Source: Desulfobacteraceae bacterium (GTDB lineage: Bacteria > Desulfobacterota > Desulfobacteria > Desulfobacterales > Desulfatirhabdiaceae). Taken from it: 6,841 nt of DNA. The notes under the pieces are model-generated. The model saw only the letters and a program-made list of their open reading frames with translations. It searched no databases and was not told the DNA's origin. The position numbers and the translations under genes are program-made. Where the stretch lies: the NCBI GenBank assembly GCA_027325475.1, contig DAIEFO010000117.1:1-6841 (forward strand), read 5' to 3'. Shown in pieces: positions 1 through 6,334 of this stretch; the first letter of the stretch is position 1; each line of letters opens with the position of its first letter.

Positions 1-2
1 AG

Positions 3-1583
3 GAAGCGCTAAAAGAAGTTCGGGACAGAATGACCGGTATCATGCAGGGGAAGGTCATGCTGGTGGGGTTTTACAGCCGTGGGCCGGTGGGTGCTCCGGT
101 ATCCAACCCCGCGATCGAGATCACGAGTTCCGCCTATGTCACCCACAGCGCGGAGCTGTTGTACCGAAATGCCTTTGCGTCTTTTGATGCGGAGGTCAGC
201 CGCGCCGGATATTTTTATACCAATATCCACAGCGAAGGGCGGAATCGCCCTGAAGACCTTCCGAAAGCGCGGGTATTCATGGATCGGGGTTATCAGACCA
301 CCTACAGTTTCAATTGCACATATGCGGGCAACACGCTGCTGCTCAAAAAAGGCAATCATCGCTTTTCGGTGGACAGGGCCGTCTATGAAAACCGTGGAAA
401 TGAGCTTTCCGAGCATATGTTCATTACCGGCATTGCAGGGCCGAAAGGCCGGATTACATGGTGCGCGGGTGCGGCTCCCAGCGGATGTGGCAAGACCACC
501 ACAGCTATGGCGGGGTCGCATTTTGTGGGAGACGATCTGGCTCAGATGTGGATCGATAACAAAGGCGCTGTTCGCTCCATCAGTCCGGAGTGCGGCATTT
601 TCGGCATTCTGGAAGACGTGAATCGGGAAGGGGACCCCCATCTGATGGACATTCTGCGAAAGCCCGGAACGGAGGTCATCTGGTCCAATGTTCTGGTGGA
701 TCCGCAAGGGGTGCCGCACTGGGCCGGAAATGGCGAAAAGACACCGCTGAGGGGCAGAAATTTTCAGGGTGACTGGGAATTGGGGAAAACCGGCGCCAAC
801 GGAAAACCGGTTCCCATTTCTCATTCCAATTCTCGCTGCACGCTTTCCTCGAAAGCCCTGGCCAATTATTCAGATCAGACGGAAAATCCGCAGGGTGTCG
901 AAACCCGGATTATTACCTACAGCGGCAGAGACAGCAATACCATGCCGCCGGTATGGGAGGCCAGAAACGCCGATGAGGGAGTTGTAATTGGCGCCTGTAT
1001 TGTGTCGAAAGCCACTGCCACCGAGGTCGGAGCCAGTGGCGTCAAACGTGCGCCCTGGGCCAATGCGCCCTTTATTCCCGGCGCTATCGGGGATTATATG
1101 GATGCGCAGTTCCGTTTTTTTGGAAACCCCCGCATCGCTGAAAACAAGAGACCTGTGATCGCGGGGCTGAATTATTTTCTGACCGATGAGGCCCGGGGCG
1201 GTTCCGGAAAAGAGCTTCTGGGTGAAAAGCGGGATGTCAGCGTCTGGCTGGCCTGGCTGGAAAAGCGCGTTCACCAGGAAGCGGGGGCCATCGAAACGCC
1301 GATAGGATTTATCCCCAGATATCCTGACCTGAAAGAGTTGTTCACGGAAGTTATCGGGAAAGACTATCCGGAGGAGCTGTATGTCCGGCAGTTTTCCCTG
1401 TATGTGTTCCACATTGTCTCCAGAATTGATTTGCAGATAGACGCATATGCCAAAGAAGTGAATGTTCCCCGGAAGCTGTTCGATATTTTGCAGCGGCAGC
1501 GGCAGGAACTGACAGCACTTGAAAAAACTTTCGGTCCGGTGATACTGCCAAAGCAACTGGAGGCAATCCCTGCTAAACGCTGA
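3..1583 (+). CDS. pckG: Phosphoenolpyruvate carboxykinase, GTP-type fold, divergent (5' end missing)
   Basis: PEP carboxykinase interconverts oxaloacetate and PEP with a nucleotide in the cytoplasm, linking the TCA cycle to gluconeogenesis or anaplerosis. The reading frame is open to the left edge, and residues before the ATG at 30 continue the family alignment, so about 130 N-terminal residues probably lie outside the window; that ATG is not the start. Numbering from it, I see YAGNTLLLKK (98-107, the Y235/K243/K244 region of the rat enzyme), H129 in SEHM (rat H264), a P-loop APSGCGKT (149-156, with the family's hyper-reactive Cys as C153), GDD (167-169, metal-binding Asp), NSR (267-269), a lid-like segment near 326-339, and TPIGFIP (423-429). 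The catalytic core therefore looks intact. The loop after NYF (381-383) lacks the aromatic FLWPGF-type segment that holds guanine in classical enzymes, so nucleotide use is uncertain. The family call is firm; the GTP cofactor and the symbol are less so. The stop overlaps or nearly touches the next gene. Confidence 0.88.
   Translation, partial: EALKEVRDRMTGIMQGKVMLVGFYSRGPVGAPVSNPAIEITSSAYVTHSAELLYRNAFASFDAEVSRAGYFYTNIHSEGRNRPEDLPKARVFMDRGYQTTYSFNCTYAGNTLLLKKGNHRFSVDRAVYENRGNELSEHMFITGIAGPKGRITWCAGAAPSGCGKTTTAMAGSHFVGDDLAQMWIDNKGAVRSISPECGIFGILEDVNREGDPHLMDILRKPGTEVIWSNVLVDPQGVPHWAGNGEKTPLRGRNFQGDWELGKTGANGKPVPISHSNSRCTLSSKALANYSDQTENPQGVETRIITYSGRDSNTMPPVWEARNADEGVVIGACIVSKATATEVGASGVKRAPWANAPFIPGAIGDYMDAQFRFFGNPRIAENKRPVIAGLNYFLTDEARGGSGKELLGEKRDVSVWLAWLEKRVHQEAGAIETPIGFIPRYPDLKELFTEVIGKDYPEELYVRQFSLYVFHIVSRIDLQIDAYAKEVNVPRKLFDILQRQRQELTALEKTFGPVILPKQLEAIPAKR
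1559..1572 (+). promoter_or_regulatory. Ribosome binding site and possible CTG start for the AmpG-like gene
   Basis: GGAGG at 1559-1563 lies six bases before an in-frame CTG at 1570, inside the end of the carboxykinase gene. The transporter frame is open from 1543 and has no ATG, GTG or TTG before the ATG at 1648. The codons just before 1648 read LKIIFSGR, which lines up without gaps with the N-terminus of E. coli AmpG (LRIFQQPR). Translation therefore probably begins upstream of 1648, and CTG 1570 is the best-placed candidate. It would overlap the carboxykinase stop by 14 bases and give a 426-residue protein. The GGAGG could be chance coding sequence. Confidence 0.4.
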
Positions 1584-1647
1584 GCCTCCTATTTCTTCGC
1601 AATCCGCTCCTCCGGATTCCACCCTGAAGATTATTTTCAGCGGTCGC

Positions 1648-2850
1648 ATGCTGACGACCTTCCTGATGGGGTTTTCCTGCGGGCTTCCGCTGCTCTTGAC
1701 TATTTCCGTGCTTCAAGCCTGGATGAAAGCCGAAAATATCGATCTGTCGGTGATCGGCATGATGTCGCTGGTCGGCATTCCCTATACGATCAAATTTTTG
1801 TGGGCGCCGTTTTTGGACCGTATGACGTTGCCTTTTCTGGGAAGGCGGCGGGGATGGCTGCTTGCCGCCCAGATATGCCTTATGCTCAGCATATCGTCGC
1901 TGGGGCTGACGGACCCCAGAAATCATCCGGGATTGCTGGCTTTTGTGGCTTTTCTCGTGACGTTTTTCAGCGCCAGCCAGGATATCGTGGTGGATGCCTA
2001 CCGCCGTGAAGCGTTGAGTGATGCGGAACTGGGCCTGGGGTCGTCCCTGTATGTGAACGGATACCGGATCGGCATGCTGCTGGCGTCCGGCGGCGGTTTG
2101 ATCCTATCGGATCATATCCCGTTTTCATCAGTTTATCTGGTTATGGCGGCCTGCATGATTCCGGGTGTATTGACGACCCTGCTGTCGGCAGAGCCTGAAA
2201 ATCCGTTCGGCGTCCCTAAAACGCTCACAGAAGCTGTGCTGGAGCCTCTGCGGGAATATTTTTCCCGTCAGGACGCCTGGTGGATCCTGGCGTTTATCCT
2301 CTGCTATAAAATCGGCGATAACATGGCCAATGCCATGAGCATGCCGTTTTATCTGGATGTCGGGTTTTCGAGAACCGAAATTGGCGCCGTCGTCAAGTTG
2401 TTTGGTTTCTGGGCTACTGTCGCCGGAGGGCTGATGGGCGGCATCTGGATGATCCGTATCGGTATCGGCAAAAGTCTCTGGCTGTTCGGCATATTGCAGG
2501 CGATTTCCACGGCGGGATTTATATTGTTGTCCGTTCTCGGCGCAAATGTTGTGGCGTTATCGGCGGTCATCGCTTTTGAAAATTTTACCAGCGGCATGAG
2601 TACATCGGCGTTTGCCGCCTTTATGGCCAGCATTACCCACAAACGTTTCACAGCTACCCAATATGCGCTTTTAACCAGTCTGATGGGTATTCCGCGGGTG
2701 GTTGCCTCGGCGCCTACCGGATTTCTGGCAAAAATGATGGGCTGGAACTGGTTCTTTGCCTCCTGCGCTCTGGCTGCCGTACCCGGTTTGTTGCTGCTGT
2801 TGCGCTTCAGCGGATGGGAGGTTTTCAGCGCCCAACCGGAACGGCGTTGA
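1648..2850 (+). CDS. AmpG-like major facilitator superfamily permease
   Basis: This is an inner-membrane transporter of the major facilitator superfamily. In enterobacteria AmpG imports anhydro-muropeptides (GlcNAc-anhydroMurNAc peptides) for cell-wall recycling; the substrate here is inferred from family membership only. From the ATG at 1648 the protein has 400 residues and about 12 hydrophobic segments. AmpG hallmarks are GFSCGLPL (8-15), LQAWM (22-26), KFLWAPFLDR (49-58), GRRRGW (65-70, the loop between helices 2 and 3), SQDIVVDAYRRE (110-121) and NGYRIGMLL (137-145). E. coli AmpG is longer (491 residues), while roughly 400-430 residues is common elsewhere. The listed start is the first ATG; it has no clear Shine-Dalgarno sequence and cuts off conserved N-terminal residues, so the true start is probably upstream (see the entry at 1559-1572). 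Close coupling to the carboxykinase gene suggests co-transcription, with no obvious functional link. No beta-lactamase or ampD/nagZ gene is visible nearby. The symbol is left blank because the substrate is unproven. Confidence 0.88.
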   Translation: MLTTFLMGFSCGLPLLLTISVLQAWMKAENIDLSVIGMMSLVGIPYTIKFLWAPFLDRMTLPFLGRRRGWLLAAQICLMLSISSLGLTDPRNHPGLLAFVAFLVTFFSASQDIVVDAYRREALSDAELGLGSSLYVNGYRIGMLLASGGGLILSDHIPFSSVYLVMAACMIPGVLTTLLSAEPENPFGVPKTLTEAVLEPLREYFSRQDAWWILAFILCYKIGDNMANAMSMPFYLDVGFSRTEIGAVVKLFGFWATVAGGLMGGIWMIRIGIGKSLWLFGILQAISTAGFILLSVLGANVVALSAVIAFENFTSGMSTSAFAAFMASITHKRFTATQYALLTSLMGIPRVVASAPTGFLAKMMGWNWFFASCALAAVPGLLLLLRFSGWEVFSAQPERR

Positions 2851-2888
2851 CATTTCCCGAATATAATGCAGCTATGGAGATTTCATCC

Positions 2889-3557
2889 ATGACGTTGCCT
2901 CAACATGAATGCAGACGCTGCGGCGTCTGCTGCAAAAAAGGCGGACCATCACTGCATGCGGAAGACCGTGAGCTGGTTGAAACCGGTGTGATCGAGGCCA
3001 GATATCTGTACACCCTGCGCAAGGGAGAGCCGGTGCACGATCCGGTGCGGGGGTTTGTTTTTCCGCTGGATTCCGAGTTGATTAAAATTAAAGGGAAATC
3101 TCCGTCCTGGACCTGTGTTTTTTTTGATGAGGCTGAAAACCGCTGCCAAATTTACCTTTCACGCCCCCTGGAATGTCGCGTTCTCAAATGCTGGGACATT
3201 CGGGAGATTGTCGCCGTGTATTCACGGAACCGACTGATTCGCCAGGAGCTGCTGTCGGACAATGCCGACTATGAATCTCTGGTTGAAATTCATGAACAAA
3301 AATGCAGCATTTCCAGATACCGTCAACTCCTGGGCTTTCTGCGGAAAACGCCGGAAGACGCCGCAGCCCGCCAGGAAATTCAGGACATGCTGGCATTCGA
3401 TCATCATCTCCGGGAACTGATGGTGGAGAAGATGCGCGTCCACCCGGATCTGTTGGAGTTCTTGTTCGGAAGGCCGCTTCAAGCCAGTAACACTTCAGAA
3501 GATTATCCAGGGCGTATTCCCGGCGGTCTGTTTGCAACGGAAAGCCGGGGTGGGTAA
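2889..3557 (+). CDS. YkgJ-type CxxCxxCC cysteine-cluster protein
   Basis: This 222-residue soluble protein belongs to the YkgJ/CxxCxxCC family, thought to bind zinc or an iron-sulfur cluster through its cysteines; the biochemical role is unknown. From the ATG at 2889 the cluster is C8, C11, C14, C15 (HECRRCGVCC), followed by GGP. A second set is C76, C86 (NRCQIY), C96 and C101, with the usual SRPLEC motif (91-96). C139 is extra. The C-terminal half (about 105-222) is charged, probably helical, and matches nothing I recognise. I chose 2889 because GGAGA at 2876-2880 sits eight bases upstream. The frame also allows starts at 2874 and 2814, but neither has a visible ribosome binding site, and the 2814 form would overlap the transporter gene. 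It follows that gene by 38 bases and is probably in the same transcript. Confidence 0.85.
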   Translation: MTLPQHECRRCGVCCKKGGPSLHAEDRELVETGVIEARYLYTLRKGEPVHDPVRGFVFPLDSELIKIKGKSPSWTCVFFDEAENRCQIYLSRPLECRVLKCWDIREIVAVYSRNRLIRQELLSDNADYESLVEIHEQKCSISRYRQLLGFLRKTPEDAAARQEIQDMLAFDHHLRELMVEKMRVHPDLLEFLFGRPLQASNTSEDYPGRIPGGLFATESRGG

Positions 3558-3562
3558 GCCGT

Positions 3563-3595
3563 CCGGATCGGTTGCCGTGCAATTCACCGATTTGG
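3563..3595 (+). terminator. Hairpin after the cysteine-cluster gene, possible terminator
   Basis: The arm CCGGATCGG (3563-3571) pairs with CCGATTTGG (3587-3595) through nine pairs, two of them G-U. An upper stem TTGC/GCAA (3572-3575 with 3579-3582) closes a CGT loop, leaving a four-base bulge on the 3' side. It begins five bases after the stop codon at 3555-3557, which fits the end of a transcription unit. The following bases (ATGTTGATTTATG) are only moderately T-rich, so it may be a weak or factor-assisted terminator, or an mRNA-stabilising hairpin. Confidence 0.35.
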
Positions 3596-3674
3596 ATGTT
3601 GATTTATGCCTGCCTTTTATGCTAGGAAACAACCGAAACAATTTGCCATGAACAGGTGACGGGAAAAAACGATC

Positions 3675-4193
3675 ATGACAGGTTCAGCCGATCTTCTGAG
3701 AGATAAAGTGGTGCTGGTGGTGGATGACGAACCCGATGTCCTCGATACGGTCGAGGAGGTTCTGGAGACCTGTCAGATCACTAAAGCCGGCGATTTTGAG
3801 ACCGCCCGGCAATACCTGATGAGCTACAGCTACGATATCGTTATTCTGGATATCATGGGCGTCAATGGTTTCGAGCTGCTGCAGATTTCCGTGAAACGCG
3901 GTTTCCCCACGGTCATGCTGACAGCCTACGCATTGACGCCGGAAGCCCTTGAAAAATCCATCCGTCTGGGCGCCGTCAGCTTTCTGCCCAAAGAAAAAAT
4001 GGGAGAACTCGATGAATTCCTGGCCGATGTGGTTCTGGGCGGCAACCGGCCGGTCTGGGATAAACTCTTCGTCAAACTGGGTCGGCTTTTCAGCAGCCGC
4101 TTCGGCCCGGACTGGAAAGAGCGTAACCGGTTTTTCAGAGAATTCGAGGCGTCCATGCGCGCCGCGCGTCCGCCTGAAAACCATCCGTCGTGA
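3675..4193 (+). CDS. Stand-alone response regulator receiver protein with FGPDW-containing C-terminal tail
   Basis: This 172-residue cytoplasmic protein has one CheY-like receiver domain (about 10-122) and no recognisable DNA-binding or enzymatic output domain. The phosphorelay residues are present: acidic pair D17-D18 in VVDDEPD, phospho-acceptor D59 in VILDIMG, T83 in MLTAYA and K106 in FLPKEK. The loop after D59 is odd. It reads DIMGVNGFELL, two residues shorter than the usual DxxMPxxxG pattern, and lacks the conserved proline. The tail (123-172) is rich in aromatic and charged residues and includes RLFSSRFGPDWKERNRFF (137-154), which looks like an amphipathic helix or docking segment. No histidine kinase is visible in the window. 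The start at 3675 has only a weak GGGA-type ribosome site. It is 71 bases upstream of livK, so it may act with or on the importer operon through protein contact rather than DNA binding; this is inference. Confidence 0.88.
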   Translation: MTGSADLLRDKVVLVVDDEPDVLDTVEEVLETCQITKAGDFETARQYLMSYSYDIVILDIMGVNGFELLQISVKRGFPTVMLTAYALTPEALEKSIRLGAVSFLPKEKMGELDEFLADVVLGGNRPVWDKLFVKLGRLFSSRFGPDWKERNRFFREFEASMRAARPPENHPS

Positions 4194-4206
4194 CGCATGA
4201 TCTCCA

Positions 4207-4223
4207 CGTTCTTTTTAAGAGCG
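4207..4223 (+). other. Small hairpin between the regulator and livK
   Basis: CGTTCTT (4207-4213) pairs with AAGAGCG (4217-4223) around a TTT loop, seven pairs with one G-T. No T tract follows, so it does not look like a standard intrinsic terminator. It could protect a processed livK transcript or partly reduce read-through, or it could be chance in a short spacer. Confidence 0.2.
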
Positions 4224-4229
4224 CAACAC

Positions 4230-4243
4230 CCCTTAACCCTTAA
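4230..4243 (+). repeat. Tandem CCCTTAA heptamer upstream of livK
   Basis: Two perfect head-to-tail copies of CCCTTAA (4230-4236 and 4237-4243) lie just before the livK ribosome binding site. The seven-base period is shorter than a DNA helical turn, so a classic pair of operator half-sites is unlikely. The repeat is exact, but its function is unknown. Confidence 0.3.
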
Positions 4244-4252
4244 CATTCTATC

Positions 4253-4258
4253 AGGAGG
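4253..4258 (+). promoter_or_regulatory. Strong Shine-Dalgarno sequence of livK
   Basis: AGGAGG is six bases before the ATG at 4265, a near-ideal match and spacing. It fixes the start of the binding-protein gene. It is clearly stronger than the sites before the regulator, livH or livM, in keeping with the need for excess binding protein over membrane permease. Confidence 0.85.
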
Positions 4259-4264
4259 CAAACA

Positions 4265-5425
4265 ATGTTCAAAAAGATGTCACTCGCGCTGGCGACCATA
4301 CTGACTGTTTGTGGAATGCTGGCCTCACCGTGTTTAGCGACGTACAAGGTAGGGGCGCTTTTTTCCGTTACAGGACCCTATTCTTTTCTGGGAGATCCGG
4401 AGAAAAAGACAGCCGAAATGATTGCCGATCAGGTGAATCAGGCGGGTGGCATCAATGGGCAGAAAATCGAACTGATTGTCTATGACGATGAAGGCGATGC
4501 CACCAAATGCAATCTTCTGGCCAAAAAGCTGATTCAGCAGGACAAGGTGCTGGCGGTCATCGGCCCATCTGTCAGCGGGCTTTCTCTGGCGATTATCCCC
4601 ATCTTCGAACAATCCGAGACGCCTCTGATTTCCTGCGCCGCCAGTTACAAGATCGTTTCGGACGATCAAAACGGCGGCAAACCCTATCCCTGGGTTTTTA
4701 AAACCGCTCAGTCGGACAGCCTTGCGGTGGAAGCGATCTATACCCACATGCAGAAACACGGCATCAAAAAGATCGCCATCATGGGAGATTCCTCCGGATA
4801 TGGCGCCAGTGGACGCGAAGAACTGACCCGGATTGCCCCTAAATTCGGGATCACCATCGTGGCCGACGAAAAATACGACCCCAAAGATACCGACATGACC
4901 GCTCAGTTGACCAAGATCAAAGGGTTGAACCCTCAGGCGATTGTGAACTGGTCGGTAGGCCCCACCCAGGTGACGGTCATGAGAAACCGGCGTGATCTGG
5001 GGATGGACAAGATTCCCTTCTATCAGAGTCATGGTTTTGGAAACAAGAAAAACATCGAGCTGGCGGCAGGCGCGGCGGAAGGCGTTTATTGCCCGTTAGG
5101 CGCCTGCAACATTCCGGATCTGCTGCCCGCCGGCAATCTGCAGAAAGCCGTCACCACGCAGTATGAAAAAGACTACGCCGCCAAATACAAAGAGCCGCTG
5201 AGCTCTTTCGGTGGCCATTCCTGGGACGCCATGCACATTCTCATCAATGCACTGAAGACCGCAGGGCCGGATAAGACTAAAATCCGGGCGGCTATCGAAA
5301 ATACGAAAGGGTTTGTAGGGCAGCACGGTATTTTCACCTTTTCTCCGGACGATCATAACGGGTTGACCAAAGACGCCTTCATGATGGTGACGGTGCATAA
5401 CGGCACCTGGGCGCTGGCTGATTGA
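4265..5425 (+). CDS. livK: Periplasmic branched-chain-amino-acid-type ABC transporter substrate-binding protein
   Basis: This is the ligand-capturing part of a HAAT/Liv family ABC importer; it binds solute in the periplasm and docks on LivH/LivM. It has 386 residues. A signal peptide is clear: MFKK, a hydrophobic core (about 6-20), then cleavage probably after CLA (A25). Cys23 follows a proline, so this is not a good lipobox. The mature part is a type I periplasmic-binding fold with YKVGALFSVTGPYSFLG (27-43), NQAGGINGQKIEL (58-70), YDDEGD (73-78), VIGPSVSG (98-105) and GDSSGYG (174-180). Cys276 and Cys281 (YCPLGAC) could form a disulfide. Ligand specificity cannot be read from the sequence; family members bind Leu/Ile/Val but also aromatic acids, amides or urea, so the symbol denotes family only. 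It is first in the livK-livH-livM order, and its stop falls just before livH. Confidence 0.92.
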   Translation: MFKKMSLALATILTVCGMLASPCLATYKVGALFSVTGPYSFLGDPEKKTAEMIADQVNQAGGINGQKIELIVYDDEGDATKCNLLAKKLIQQDKVLAVIGPSVSGLSLAIIPIFEQSETPLISCAASYKIVSDDQNGGKPYPWVFKTAQSDSLAVEAIYTHMQKHGIKKIAIMGDSSGYGASGREELTRIAPKFGITIVADEKYDPKDTDMTAQLTKIKGLNPQAIVNWSVGPTQVTVMRNRRDLGMDKIPFYQSHGFGNKKNIELAAGAAEGVYCPLGACNIPDLLPAGNLQKAVTTQYEKDYAAKYKEPLSSFGGHSWDAMHILINALKTAGPDKTKIRAAIENTKGFVGQHGIFTFSPDDHNGLTKDAFMMVTVHNGTWALAD

Positions 5426-5430
5426 TATCA

Positions 5431-6333
5431 ATGAACATGGCATCCCTTGCCGGTCAACTGCTGCAATATATCGTTACCGGTGTAACCATCGGCAGCATAT
5501 ATGCAATGGTGGCGATAGGCTTCAACATCATTTACAACGTTACCGAAATCATCAACCTGGCCCAGGGGGAGTTTGTCATGCTGGGCGGGTTGGTGATGGT
5601 GTCGCTCCATATGCTGTGGAAACTGCCGCTGGTCGTTGCGTTTCCCGTGACGGTGGTCATTGTGACGGGTATCGGGCTGTTGATGAACTACGCGGCCATT
5701 CGCCCCATCCGTCGTCCGACCGTACTGACACTGATTATCGCCACCATTGCGGTTTCCATGATTATCAAGGGAGCGGCCATGCTGGTCTGGGGAACAGATT
5801 CGTTTGACCTGACAGCCTTTTCGGGCCGCACGCCCATCCTGATCGCTGGCGCGGCCATTCAGCCTCAATATTTCTGGGTCATCGGGTTTCTGGTGGTAAT
5901 CGTTGTCGGCCTGACATTCTTTTTTGATAAAACCATCGTTGGTAAAGCCATGAGCGCTTGCTCAGAAAACGCCGACGCCGCGCAGTTGGTGGGTATTGAC
6001 GTCCGGTGGATGGTGTTGCTCTCGTTTGCGCTTTCCGCCGCCATTGGCGCTATTGCCGGCATTACGATGACGCCTATCGCCCTGATGGATTATGATCGAG
6101 GCGCCATGCTCGCTATCAAGGGGTTTGGCGCGGCGGTGCTGGGGGGGCTTGGCAGTTTTCCCGGCGCGATTGTTGGCGGTCTGATCATAGGGTTGATCGA
6201 GTCTCTGGGCGCGGGGTTTCTGTGGTCTGGATACAAAGACGCCTATGCGCTGGCGGCGCTTCTGATCGTTCTCTTCATTCGGCCCAGCGGCATCATGGGA
6301 AACCGGGATGTCATCCGGTTTAAAAGGTTCTGA
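5431..6333 (+). CDS. livH: Branched-chain-amino-acid-type ABC transporter permease LivH
   Basis: This is an inner-membrane permease subunit that pairs with LivM to form the translocation channel of the Liv-type importer. From the ATG at 5431 it has 300 residues, close to E. coli LivH, with about eight hydrophobic segments. Family motifs are GVTIGSIYAMVAIGFNIIY (17-35), INLAQGEF (41-48), AIRPIRRPT (89-97), the cytoplasmic loop ACSENADAAQLVGID (176-190) that should contact the ATPases, AVLGGLGSFPGAIVGGL (235-251) and RPSGIMG (284-290). A TTG at 5422 sharing TTGA with the livK stop, or the ATG at 5437, are alternative starts. None has a good ribosome binding site, so translational coupling to livK is likely. 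I prefer 5431 as the first ATG that keeps the usual N-terminal length. It is separated from livM by a single base. Confidence 0.92.
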   Translation: MNMASLAGQLLQYIVTGVTIGSIYAMVAIGFNIIYNVTEIINLAQGEFVMLGGLVMVSLHMLWKLPLVVAFPVTVVIVTGIGLLMNYAAIRPIRRPTVLTLIIATIAVSMIIKGAAMLVWGTDSFDLTAFSGRTPILIAGAAIQPQYFWVIGFLVVIVVGLTFFFDKTIVGKAMSACSENADAAQLVGIDVRWMVLLSFALSAAIGAIAGITMTPIALMDYDRGAMLAIKGFGAAVLGGLGSFPGAIVGGLIIGLIESLGAGFLWSGYKDAYALAALLIVLFIRPSGIMGNRDVIRFKRF

Positions 6334-6334
6334 C

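Noticed and set aside
9..824. Long minus-strand open frame (271 codons) opposite the carboxykinase gene
   Set aside because: It lies wholly antisense to a well-supported enzyme gene, shows no recognisable domain, and its residue mix is typical of a shadow frame.
870..1649. Minus-strand open frame (259 codons) spanning the carboxykinase/transporter junction
   Set aside because: It is antisense to two conserved genes and has no family resemblance; shadow of codon bias.
2814..2888. N-terminal extension of the cysteine-cluster protein, overlapping the transporter gene
   Set aside because: There is no ribosome site before 2814 or 2874, and the family motif begins right after 2889, which has a good site.
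3592..3623. Possible sigma-70 promoter for the response regulator (TTGGAT or TTGATT with TATGCT)
   Set aside because: The spacings are 20 and 13 bases, both outside the usual range, and the hexamers are imperfect; not supported enough to list as a feature.
3684..4184. Minus-strand open frame covering nearly the whole response regulator gene
   Set aside because: It is His/Gln-rich and unstructured-looking, as expected from the complement of a conserved receiver gene.
4334..5032. Minus-strand open frame (232 codons) opposite livK
   Set aside because: The + strand frame has a signal peptide, a ribosome site and strong family motifs; the antisense frame has none of these.
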